In this document: positions 1 through 7,010 of the stretch, one piece after another
How the letters are laid out: each line of letters starts with the position of its first letter
Numbering within the stretch: the first letter of the stretch is position 1
Assembly: GCA_049323615.1 (NCBI GenBank)
Contig: JBMOPD010000091.1
Span: forward strand, 1-24,909
DNA from: JBMOPD01 sp049323615
Lineage (GTDB): Bacteria; Bacillota; Desulfotomaculia; Desulfotomaculales; Desulfocucumaceae
Direction: 5' to 3'
DNA: 24,909 bases
The notes under the pieces: generated by a model
Told to the model about the DNA's origin: nothing
Seen by the model: the letters and a program-made list of their open reading frames with translations, nothing else
The model's database searches: none
Position numbers and translations under genes: made by a program

Positions 1-19
1 ATTGCCGAATTTTTACCAC

Positions 20-79
20 GAGACCTCACTCCTTGCCTGGGAGTCGGCTACTTCTTATGAAGTAACCTCTAGAGGTCTC
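20..79 (-). other. Three-way-junction dyad element (possible structured RNA)
   Basis: An 8-bp inverted repeat, GAGACCTC at 20-27 and GAGGTCTC at 72-79, encloses two further hairpins. One is ACTCC/GGAGT (28-32/40-44) around a 7-base loop. The other is a 9-bp arm at 46-54/59-67 around a 4-base loop. All three helices are continuous only when read as minus-strand RNA, where one plus-strand C-A mismatch becomes a U-G wobble. This favours a transcript running left, out of the window, though a DNA element (IS end, MITE) is possible. I do not recognise the family. From 80 to 286 I see only the leader of the acyl-CoA synthetase gene, with no convincing promoter. Confidence 0.45.
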
Positions 80-286
80 ATTTCTTTATTACCCCTCCAG
101 ACACCTACTAAAAATATACACTGCCGGGAATAACAGCTATCTATCGACAAAAAAATTTTAAAATTCAAAAACTTATGGCAGGAGAATTCTTTATCAGGGC
201 CAAACATTAATGATTAACAATGGGAAAAGGCAGTTTGCCGGGAAAAAGTTCAGGTTTTTTAATAACCTTAAAGGGGGTTTTGATTT

Positions 287-1813
287 ATGGATCTTGGCGG
301 AGTGCTGGCCCTTAACTCCAGAAGACACCCCGGGAAGGAAGCCCTGGTATACGAAGGAAAGCGGTACACCTACAGGGAGTTTAACGCCGAGGCCAACCGC
401 CTGGCCCACGTCCTGCTGGAGATGGGCCTTAAAAAGGGCGATAAGGTGGCCCTGATGATGCAGAACTCCGACCGGTACTGCATTGCCTTTTTTGCCGCGC
501 TGAAGGCCGGGGCCGTGGTGGTGCCGATGAACTACCGGCTGGCCCCACCGGAGGCCGAATACATCCTTAACCACTCGGAAAGCGCCGTGATGATCCTTGA
601 CCCGGAATACCGCCCCCTGGTGGACGGGATCAGGGGAAACCTGCCGGGGGTATGGTACTACATCCAGGCCAGCGAAAGCGTGCCGGAGGGAGATTGTCTG
701 GAATGGGACGGCGTGGTGGAGGGGAAACCCGATACCGACCCCGGCGTAAAGGTGGACGAGTGGGATGACTGCGAGATACTTTACACCTCGGGAACCACCG
801 GGAGGCCGAAGGGGGCGCTGTTTGACCACCACCGGATTATCCACGTGGGATTCAATTCCTGCGTGTTCATGGGCATCAACCCGAAAACCCGCATTCTGCA
901 CGTGGCGCCGCTGTTCCACTCGGCCCAGCTGAACCTCTTCCTGGTGTCGGGCACGTACGTGGGGGCCACCCAGGTGGTGCACAAGGTGTTCCATCCCCAG
1001 AAGGTGCTGCAGACCCTGCAGGATGAAAAGATATCATTTTTCTTCGGCGTGCCCACCATGTACAACTTCATGCTGCAGGTGCCCAACCTGGACAGCTACG
1101 ACCTGTCGTCGGTGAAGAAGTGGGGCTACGGGGCCGCCCCCATGCCTCCGGAACTGGTCAGGCAGGCCATGGAGAAGCTTAAGAGCGACCAGTTTTTCAA
1201 CCTCTGCGGCCTCACCGAGGGAGGCCCGGGCGGCATCCTGCTGGAGCCCGAGGACCATTTGAGAAAGCTGGGGGCCGGCGGAAAGGCCATTGTTAACACC
1301 GAGGCCCGGGTGGTGGACAACGGGGGCAATGATGTAAAGCCCGGCCAGGTGGGGGAATTCATCATCCGGGGCGAGACCATCATGAAAGGCTACTACCGCA
1401 ACCCCGAGGCCACCGCCGAAACCATCAAGGAAGGCTGGCTCTATACCGGCGACCTGGCCACCATCGACGACGAGGGCTTCATAACCCTGGTGGACAGGAA
1501 GAAGGACATGATTATCACCGGGGGTGAAAATGTATACTCCACCGAGGTGGAGCAGGTGCTGTACGAGTACCCGGGGGTACTGGAGGCGGCCGTGATAGGC
1601 ACTCCCAACCCGGTCTGGGGAGAGACGGTGACCGCTGTCATCTGCCCCAAGCCGGGAGTAACCCTGTCGGCCGGGGAGATAAGGGACTTTTGCAGGAAGA
1701 AGCTGGCCGACTACAAGGTGCCCAGGATATTCAAGTTTTCCGACCTGCTGCCCAGGAACGCCTCGGGGAAGGTGCTGAAGATAAAACTCCGGGAGTTGTA
1801 CGGCAAGGAATAG
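287..1813 (+). CDS. AMP-forming acyl-CoA synthetase (long-chain fatty acid--CoA ligase type)
   Basis: This 508-residue protein is a member of the adenylate-forming (ANL) superfamily. It should activate a carboxylic acid to acyl-AMP and then to acyl-CoA in the cytoplasm. The P-loop/A3 motif YTSGTTGRPKG lies near residues 165-175, and the A8 hinge region (YTGDL followed by GFITLVDRKKDMIITGGENVY-type sequence) near 385-417. The C-terminal A10 lysine sits in NASGKVLK near residue 494. Length and motif set are those of FadD-like and medium/long-chain enzymes, and I cannot read the chain-length preference. The ATG start is supported by the ribosome site AAGGGGG at 271-277. A FadR-like repressor lies nearby at 2802-3425, which suggests fatty-acid-responsive control, but I found no convincing FadR operator upstream. 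The enzyme class is certain and the substrate is not. Confidence 0.93.
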   Translation: MDLGGVLALNSRRHPGKEALVYEGKRYTYREFNAEANRLAHVLLEMGLKKGDKVALMMQNSDRYCIAFFAALKAGAVVVPMNYRLAPPEAEYILNHSESAVMILDPEYRPLVDGIRGNLPGVWYYIQASESVPEGDCLEWDGVVEGKPDTDPGVKVDEWDDCEILYTSGTTGRPKGALFDHHRIIHVGFNSCVFMGINPKTRILHVAPLFHSAQLNLFLVSGTYVGATQVVHKVFHPQKVLQTLQDEKISFFFGVPTMYNFMLQVPNLDSYDLSSVKKWGYGAAPMPPELVRQAMEKLKSDQFFNLCGLTEGGPGGILLEPEDHLRKLGAGGKAIVNTEARVVDNGGNDVKPGQVGEFIIRGETIMKGYYRNPEATAETIKEGWLYTGDLATIDDEGFITLVDRKKDMIITGGENVYSTEVEQVLYEYPGVLEAAVIGTPNPVWGETVTAVICPKPGVTLSAGEIRDFCRKKLADYKVPRIFKFSDLLPRNASGKVLKIKLRELYGKE

Positions 1814-1849
1814 AGAAAAAAGAGCAGGAGATTGGGGGAGGATGTCAGT

Positions 1850-2113
1850 ATGAGGATTCTGGTGCCCGTTTACGGGTCGGGGCACTCCCTGCGGGCCGCC
1901 CGGTATGTGGCCGATAACCTGGCCCACTTCCCGTTCTCGAAAATAATACTGCTGGTTGTGGCCAGTTATATCGATGTTTCCCTGGTCAGCGAGTCCCCCA
2001 TAACGGCGGAGCGGTTCGGCCACGAGTACATGCGCCGCGCCAGGCAGCACCTGGAAAAGACGGCCGGGATTTTTAAAGGAAAGGGCCTGGTGGAAGCGCC
2101 AAAATGGTGTTAA
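1850..2113 (+). pseudogene. Truncated universal stress protein (UspA family), N-terminal half
   Basis: The 87 residues begin MRILVPVYGSGHS, the first strand and nucleotide-binding turn of UspA-fold proteins. They continue through the second strand (KIILLVVASYIDVSLV) and the following long helix. Full-length Usp domains are about 140 residues and carry a C-terminal G-x2-G-x9-G-(S/T) nucleotide-binding motif. That half is missing here, and the frame runs into the 3' end of the convergent deoC. The shared palindrome TTAA at 2110-2113 supplies both stop codons. The ATG at 1850 follows GGGGGAGG (1834-1841). The gene lies 36 bp after the acyl-CoA synthetase and is probably co-transcribed with it. 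It is most likely a remnant made by a deletion or rearrangement at the deoC junction, although a short expressed protein cannot be excluded. Confidence 0.7.
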
Positions 2114-2805
2114 GAGTTGTTGCCGCTTATCAGTTCCTGCATTATCTGAACGCCGGAGCTGGTCCCTATCCTTGTGGCGCCGGCCCTGATCATCCGCAGG
2201 GCCTGGTCGAGGGTCCTTATTCCTCCGGAGGCTTTTATTCCCACGCCGGGGGGCGCCGTCCTCCTGATCAGCTCTATGTCTTCAACGGTGGCGCCGGCCG
2301 GTCCCATTCCGGTGCTGGTCTTGATAAAGCGGGCCCCCGCCTTTGTGCAGAGGAGACAGGCGGTTTCCTTTTCTTCACTGGTAAGGTGGCCGGTTTCGAT
2401 GATTACCTTGACCGGGGCCTCCGGTTTCAGGGCGGTTACCGCGTCCACCACGGTCTTGACGTCCTCAAGAACAAGGTCGTATTTGCGGTCTTTCAACAGG
2501 CCGATATTTATTACCATGTCGACTTCCCCGGCGCCGTCCCTGACCGCGCCGGCGGCTTCGGCCGCCTTGACCGCCGTGGTGCAGGCCCCCAGCGGAAAGC
2601 CCGCCACCGAGCACACCACAACCCCGGAACCGGCCAGGGCGCCGGCGGCCAGGCCGACCCTGGCGGGGTTGACGCAGACGGCCTTGAGGCCGTATTTGAC
2701 GGCTTCCGCGCACAGGCGCAGGATGTCTTTTTCGGTGGCTTCCGGTTTTAACAGGGTGTGGTCGATCATGGAGGCCATTTCTTCCGGTGATATAGCGGCT
2801 CTCAT
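2110..2805 (-). CDS. deoC: Deoxyribose-phosphate aldolase
   Basis: This 231-residue class I aldolase is of the short DeoC type. It cleaves 2-deoxyribose 5-phosphate to glyceraldehyde 3-phosphate and acetaldehyde in deoxynucleoside catabolism. The Schiff-base lysine is K162 in IKTSTG. The second active-site lysine is K191 in KASGGIRT, and the acidic catalytic residue is D96 in GEVDMVIN. The motif VKVIIETGHL lies at about 132-141. The family is intact and full length. Its ATG overlaps the stop of the upstream regulator gene (ATGA at 2802-2805), so the two are translationally coupled. No other nucleoside-catabolism gene (deoA, deoB, pdp) is adjacent. The 3' end abuts a truncated usp gene on the other strand, so this junction has probably been rearranged. 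Confidence 0.95.
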   Translation of the reverse strand: MRAAISPEEMASMIDHTLLKPEATEKDILRLCAEAVKYGLKAVCVNPARVGLAAGALAGSGVVVCSVAGFPLGACTTAVKAAEAAGAVRDGAGEVDMVINIGLLKDRKYDLVLEDVKTVVDAVTALKPEAPVKVIIETGHLTSEEKETACLLCTKAGARFIKTSTGMGPAGATVEDIELIRRTAPPGVGIKASGGIRTLDQALRMIRAGATRIGTSSGVQIMQELISGNNS

Positions 2806-3425
2806 TTCATGATACCCCCCGGAAATGGCCGGGCCTTGCCGTCCCTGGCCAGACCCTGGGCTAATATGTTATAAACCGGTATGGTCATGCCGGTGAGGTT
2901 GTATTTCCGGCTTGACAGAACCCAGCAGGTGGCCACCTCGTCCAGGCTGCCGAAGATAATTTTGCGGGCAACCCTGGGGTTTATGTCCGGGCTGAAGCTC
3001 CCCTCCCCGATGCCGTAGCTGACCAGCTGTTCGATAAAATTATAGTAGCCCCTTATTATTTCCGATATTCCTTTCCTGATGGAATGTTCCGACTGGCGCA
3101 GCTGTATTTGCAGGACCGAGGCCAGGTTGCGGTCCGCCTGCAGTTTTGAAAAATGAATGTATATCAACCGCGCCAGCATCTCAAAGGGGTCCTTGACTTC
3201 TTTTAACTCCTTCTGCGCAATGTTGGTGAATTCACCCATCTTGTTTCTGAACAGGGAGATCAGGACGTCTTCCTTGTTTTTAAAGTACAGGTAAATGGTG
3301 CCGTCGGCCACCCCCGCCTCCCTGGCTATTTTTGACACCTGGGCGCTGTGGTACCCGTATTCGGCGATAATTTTAACAGCCGCTTCAATTATGGCCTGAT
3401 ACTTTTCCCCCGTTTTCCTTGCCAA
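2802..3425 (-). CDS. TetR-family transcriptional regulator, FadR (YsiA)-like
   Basis: This 207-residue protein has an N-terminal TetR helix-turn-helix at about residues 8-55. The recognition region reads VSKIAREAGVADGTIYLYF, followed by KNKEDVLISLF. From memory this is very close to Bacillus subtilis FadR (YsiA), which represses fatty-acid beta-oxidation genes and is released by long-chain acyl-CoA. The C-terminal part (SLDEVATCWVL) also fits that family. The start is a TTG (3423-3425) preceded by a GGGGGG ribosome site. The gene overlaps deoC by four bases. An acyl-CoA synthetase gene at 287-1813 is the obvious candidate target. The 178-bp gap upstream (3426-3603) should hold its promoter; I see only weak -10-like sequences there and no clear operator. 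Confidence 0.88.
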   Translation of the reverse strand: MARKTGEKYQAIIEAAVKIIAEYGYHSAQVSKIAREAGVADGTIYLYFKNKEDVLISLFRNKMGEFTNIAQKELKEVKDPFEMLARLIYIHFSKLQADRNLASVLQIQLRQSEHSIRKGISEIIRGYYNFIEQLVSYGIGEGSFSPDINPRVARKIIFGSLDEVATCWVLSSRKYNLTGMTIPVYNILAQGLARDGKARPFPGGIMK

Positions 3426-3603
3426 TTTTATATCCCCCCAGGATTGTCAAAGTTGGGCTTTATAATCATCAGAGGAGGCTTTTGGAAATGCATTTAACGG
3501 AAAGTTCGGAAATTAAGCAAAACTGCACTTTTTCTATGCATTATAACACAAATATTAAAGGCAATCACGGGGTGCCGGAAAGTTGGCGCCGGAAGGCGGG
3601 CGG

Positions 3604-3900
3604 TCAGGTGGTTGTCCCCAGTTTCCTGTCCAGCCGGGCCACATGCACCAGTACATGGGCCACCGCCTGGTATAATTCCGGGGGAATTTCAACTCCCGCT
3701 CCCAGCTTGACCAACGCCTGGGCCAGCACGCTGTCGCGGTATACGGGAATCTTCTCCTGCCCGGCGATTTCCCTTATTTTTGCCGCCAGGTCGCCCTTGC
3801 CCGCGGCCACCACCACCGGCGCCTGGTCCCGGCCGTGATCGTAGCGCAGGGCGGCAGCCATGTCTATATTCCTTTTTTCGGGACGATCCTCCCTGGCCAT
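3604..3900 (-). CDS. Orphan FlhB C-terminal-domain protein (FhlB/YlqH-like)
   Basis: These 98 residues match the cytoplasmic C-terminal domain of the flagellar/type III export switch protein FlhB. The signature AAALRYD is followed by APVVVAAGKGDLAAKI, then IPVYRDSVLAQAL, then IPPELYQAVAHVLVHV. The membrane domain is absent, and the usual NPTH autocleavage motif is replaced by NIDM. The protein is therefore a soluble stand-alone version, as in B. subtilis YlqH. In FlhB this domain receives export substrates and interacts with FliK, and the role of the orphan form is not well established. The ATG lies three bases after the stop of the FliK-like gene, and its ribosome site is inside that gene's last codons, so the two form one unit. 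Confidence 0.85.
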   Translation of the reverse strand: MAREDRPEKRNIDMAAALRYDHGRDQAPVVVAAGKGDLAAKIREIAGQEKIPVYRDSVLAQALVKLGAGVEIPPELYQAVAHVLVHVARLDRKLGTTT

Positions 3901-3903
3901 GGA

Positions 3904-4503
3904 TCACACTTCCAGATCGAGTATATAGTTGGCGGGATTATTCCCGCCGGGGGCTATGTCCGAACAGCTTCTGATCCCCGGCCGGGTTATTCCGGCCGCG
4001 TTTACCGATGGGTACCCCAGTTTTTGCAGGCCTTCCACCAGTGCAGGGAAACTTTCTTTCAGGGCTTTCGTGTAGGCCCCGGTTTCGGTGTAAAAGGACA
4101 GGGTCAGCGATTCATTCCCGGCCGCCAGGGAGATCCAGAGTATGCCCAGGCTTTCGGTGCGCAGGCAGATAAATATGCTGGTATGGGCGCCTTCTCCCGT
4201 GGCGGTGGGGTTGTCCCGGTCATTTTTGATAAAAAAGCCGGATTCGGCAAACAGGGGGGATTTAAGCGGCAGCGGCAAAAAGTCAGGCAGGTTGTGGGCG
4301 GGGGAAGACTGCCCGGTGACTTGCCGGTCCCCTTCGCCGGCGCTCCCGGTTCCCGTAACGGCGGCTGCTTCGGCGGTTTTTTCGGCCACCTGCCGGGCGG
4401 TTTCAGCGGTTTCCTGCCCGGGGGCCGCCCTGTTCATTATGTTCTGCCGGGACAGCCCGGTGAGAATGTCCAGCAGTACCGGAAGCATGTTGCTTATCTG
4501 CAT
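3904..4503 (-). CDS. FliK-like (flagellar hook-length control C-terminal domain) protein, YlqG-like
   Basis: This 199-residue protein has a low-complexity Ala/Thr/Glu-rich region (about 25-70). Its C-terminal domain (about 105-170) has the pattern of the Flg_hook/FliK-C domain: a strand ending SLGILWISLAAG, a strand LTLSFYT, then an amphipathic helix ALKESFPALVEGLQKLGY. This assignment rests on pattern and on its neighbour. In B. subtilis the corresponding pair is ylqG-ylqH, outside the flagellar cluster, just as here. The start ATG (4501-4503) follows GGAAGGG. No flagellar structural genes occur in the window. The function is unknown; a partner relation to the FlhB-like protein is an inference from FliK-FlhB biology. 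Confidence 0.65.
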   Translation of the reverse strand: MQISNMLPVLLDILTGLSRQNIMNRAAPGQETAETARQVAEKTAEAAAVTGTGSAGEGDRQVTGQSSPAHNLPDFLPLPLKSPLFAESGFFIKNDRDNPTATGEGAHTSIFICLRTESLGILWISLAAGNESLTLSFYTETGAYTKALKESFPALVEGLQKLGYPSVNAAGITRPGIRSCSDIAPGGNNPANYILDLEV

Positions 4504-4693
4504 GGTACGACCCTTCCGTCTTTATTATTGCTAATAGTCCAGGACGGGGATGTTTTTTATTTTTGGATTCTGACCGCCTGGAATAACTTTCATGTATATA
4601 TTATCGTTTAAAATACCATTTCATAAAGCTTTTTTTAGGCAGCGGAAGGAATTTAATAACCGGACGCGAAAAAGGCCTCAGGGAGGTTTTGAC

Positions 4694-5356
4694 ATGGATA
4701 TTGCGGCCATTTTTACTACAGCTTTTCTGGTTGGACTTTCCGGGGCCATGATGCCCGGCCCTTTGCTGGTGGTCACGGTGGGAGACACCGTCAGGCGGGG
4801 TTTTTGGGCCGGCCCGCTGATTGTTTTGGGTCACGCGATACTGGAATTTCTCCTGGTGGTGCTCCTGGTGCTGGGGCTGGCCTCGGTGCTGGGCAGGGAG
4901 GAAGCAAAGATAATAATCGGCATTGTGGGTGGGCTGTTTTTAATGTATTTCGGCTTTGCCATGTCCAGGGACGCCTTTAAGGGGAGGGTTTCCCTTGATT
5001 TAAACGGAGAGGCGGCGGCTTCATCCGGTCCCTCCGGCGAGATCAAGGGGATGCATCCGGTGGTGGCGGGTATACTGGTGAGCCTTTCCAACCCCTACTG
5101 GAGCATGTGGTGGGCAACGGTGGGCCTGCTTTACATCACCCAGGCCCTGCAGAGCGGGACCCGGGGCATGTTGTCGTTTTACTCCGGCCATATCCTGTCG
5201 GACCTGGCCTGGTACAGCCTGGTGGCCGCCCTGGTGGCCGGGGGGCGGCGGTTCATCAGCCAGAAGGCCTACAACGGTGTGCTGGTGGTGTGCGGCCTGT
5301 TTATTTTCGGACTGGGGCTGTATTTTATCAGGGACGCTATATTGAATTTAATGTGA
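4694..5356 (+). CDS. LysE-family membrane exporter
   Basis: This 220-residue integral membrane protein belongs to the LysE/RhtB superfamily of amino-acid and metabolite exporters. The N-terminus has the family pattern of a first membrane helix containing GAMMPGPLLVV. Further helices lie at about 40-62 (AILEFLLVVLLVLGLA), 70-88 (IGIVGGLFLMYFGFAM), 120-145 (after LVSLSNPYWSMWW), 160-180 and 195-215. The conserved NPY/NPK-type segment SNPYWSMWW is present. The frame is open upstream to 4592, but the ATG at 4694 has GGGAGG at 4681-4686 and gives the normal family length, so I chose it. The exported substrate cannot be read from sequence. It precedes the LigB-AMMECR1 fusion gene by 109 bp, with a heptad repeat in the gap, so co-transcription is uncertain. 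Confidence 0.88.
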   Translation: MDIAAIFTTAFLVGLSGAMMPGPLLVVTVGDTVRRGFWAGPLIVLGHAILEFLLVVLLVLGLASVLGREEAKIIIGIVGGLFLMYFGFAMSRDAFKGRVSLDLNGEAAASSGPSGEIKGMHPVVAGILVSLSNPYWSMWWATVGLLYITQALQSGTRGMLSFYSGHILSDLAWYSLVAALVAGGRRFISQKAYNGVLVVCGLFIFGLGLYFIRDAILNLM

Positions 5357-5377
5357 GCGGTTAAACTAAATTTAGCG

Positions 5378-5412
5378 GTCAGCCGTCAGCAGTCAGCAAT
5401 CAGCAGACAGAG
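5378..5412 (+). repeat. Heptanucleotide repeat, GTCAGCA family
   Basis: There are five tandem 7-base units: GTCAGCC, GTCAGCA, GTCAGCA, ATCAGCA, GACAGAG. The tract starts about 20 bp after the LysE-gene stop. It belongs to the dispersed class of degenerate heptad tracts seen in six gaps of this window. Confidence 0.8.
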
Positions 5413-5465
5413 GCAAAACATAATATATAAAAGCTGAACGCTTTAAATCAAGGAAGGGGATTGCT

Positions 5466-6869
5466 ATGCCAGTTGTATTTTGCGGTGTGTGTCCCCACCC
5501 CCCGATTATGGTCCCGGCGGTGGGCGGAAAACAGTCCGACATCGTGTTCAAATCAAGGCAGGCCATGCTGGAGTTGGGCCGCAGGCTGAAGGAAAGCGGC
5601 GCCCGGTCCGTGGTGATGATATCCCCCCACGGCCCGGTATTCAGGGACGGTATAGCCATCAACATGAAGCAGCAGTTAAAGGGAGGACTCAGGGCGTTCG
5701 GCGCCCCCGGGGTTTACTTCGAGCTGGAAAACGACCTGGAACTGGCCTCCGCCATCGGCCGGAGTGCCCGGGACGCCGGCATTATGACCCTGGAGCTGGA
5801 TGAAGGCGCCGCCAGTCAGTACAGGGTCGACACGGACCTGGACCACGGCCTTACCGTGCCCCTGCACTTCCTGGCCGAGGCGGGGGTGAAGCTGCCCGTG
5901 GCGGCGGTTTACATGGGCCTCCTGCCCTACGAACAGCTTTATAACTTCGGGGTGGCCATGCAGAAAGCGATCAATGAGTCCGGCCAAAAGGTGGCCGTGA
6001 TTGCCAGCGGCGACCTGTCGCACCGGCTGACCAGGGACGCCCCGGCGGGGTTTGACCCCCGGGGAGAGGAATTCGACCGGGAAATTGTCAGGCTGATGGG
6101 CGCGGCCGACGTGGCGGGAATCATAAACCTCGATCCGGAACTGGTGGAGAGGGCCGGGGAGTGCGGCTTAAGGCCCCTCATTATGATGCTGGGAGCGCTG
6201 GACGGGTATGCCGTCAACGCCGAGGTGCTTTCCTATGAGGGGCCTTTCGGCGTAGGGTACATGGTGGCCGCGCTGCAGCCCCTTGCGGCCGGCGAAGGCA
6301 GGCGGTTCAGCCGGACCCTGGGCCAGGGGCGCCGGGCCGGGGTGGACGAGAAAAAAAGGAATGAAGGGTTTCTGCCCGGCATTGCCAGGGCTACCCTGGA
6401 ACACTACAGCCGGGGGGAAAAATATAAGGTTCCCCTTGACCGGATACCCGAGGAATTCCGCAAGCCGGCGGGGGTTTTTGTCTCCCTCAAAAAGCATGGA
6501 CAGTTGAGGGGATGCATAGGCACCATTGAGCCCCAGTACGGCAATATAGTGGAGGAAACCGTACATAACGCCATCAGCGCCGGCCACCGGGACCCCCGCT
6601 TTTACCCGGTGAGGGAGGACGAACTGGACGACCTGGACATTTCGGTGGACGTGCTGCATCCCCCGGAGCCCGTCAGGGAAAAAGAGGAACTGGACCCGCA
6701 GCGCTACGGGGTGATAGTGCGGTCGGGGAGGAAGCAGGGGCTGCTGCTGCCCAATATTGAAGGCGTGAACACGGTGGAGGAGCAGATTGACATCGCCAGG
6801 CAAAAAGCGGGGATTTACCCCGGAGAGCCCATGGAACTGGAGAGGTTTGAGGTGGTAAGGTACAAGTGA
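5466..6869 (+). CDS. AmmeMemoRadiSam system fusion: LigB-like (MEMO1/extradiol dioxygenase fold) domain + AMMECR1 domain
   Basis: This 467-residue protein has two domains. Residues 1 to about 270 have the class III extradiol dioxygenase (LigB)/MEMO fold pattern: CGVCPHPPIMVP at the start, VVMISPHGP near 55, a DLDHGLTVPLHFL stretch near 125, and ASGDLSHRLT near 180. The histidines of a metal site (PHPP, SPHG, DHG, LSH) are all retained. After a short linker, residues 298-467 are AMMECR1, with the hallmark hexapeptide LRGCIG at 347-352 and the SxGHRDPRF-type segment after it. AMMECR1, MEMO1 and a radical SAM protein form the genomically defined AmmeMemoRadiSam triad (TIGR04335-04337). Here two members are fused and the third follows at 7011. 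The biochemical reaction is not established. The ATG start has AAGGAAGGGG upstream. Confidence 0.9.
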   Translation: MPVVFCGVCPHPPIMVPAVGGKQSDIVFKSRQAMLELGRRLKESGARSVVMISPHGPVFRDGIAINMKQQLKGGLRAFGAPGVYFELENDLELASAIGRSARDAGIMTLELDEGAASQYRVDTDLDHGLTVPLHFLAEAGVKLPVAAVYMGLLPYEQLYNFGVAMQKAINESGQKVAVIASGDLSHRLTRDAPAGFDPRGEEFDREIVRLMGAADVAGIINLDPELVERAGECGLRPLIMMLGALDGYAVNAEVLSYEGPFGVGYMVAALQPLAAGEGRRFSRTLGQGRRAGVDEKKRNEGFLPGIARATLEHYSRGEKYKVPLDRIPEEFRKPAGVFVSLKKHGQLRGCIGTIEPQYGNIVEETVHNAISAGHRDPRFYPVREDELDDLDISVDVLHPPEPVREKEELDPQRYGVIVRSGRKQGLLLPNIEGVNTVEEQIDIARQKAGIYPGEPMELERFEVVRYK

Positions 6870-6911
6870 CATTCTTTGGCTTAATGGTATTGACATCGGG
6901 TCGGGAATACG

Positions 6912-6946
6912 GGAGACAGGAGACAGAATACAGGAGAAAGGAAACT
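6912..6946 (+). repeat. Heptanucleotide repeat, GGAGACA family
   Basis: The units are GGAGACA, GGAGACA, GAATACA, GGAGAAA, GGAAACT. They lie between the AMMECR1-fusion gene and its radical SAM partner. The tract is almost identical in unit order to the one at 8908-8942, 2 kb downstream, including the preceding GTCGGG. Confidence 0.8.
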
Positions 6947-7010
6947 GGATATCAGGGGTATTCCCCGTGGGGCTGGTAACGGTTTTTACCGATTGCGGGG
7001 GTGAACGGGT

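Noticed and set aside
190..235. Possible FadR operator before the acyl-CoA synthetase gene (CATT...AATG dyad)
   Set aside because: Only four bases per arm pair, and the site does not fit the TGAATGA-type palindrome known for Bacillus FadR.
4592..4693. Possible longer LysE start at 4592
   Set aside because: The ATG at 4694 has a clear ribosome site and starts the first membrane helix as in the family; the upstream residues are basic and unlike LysE.
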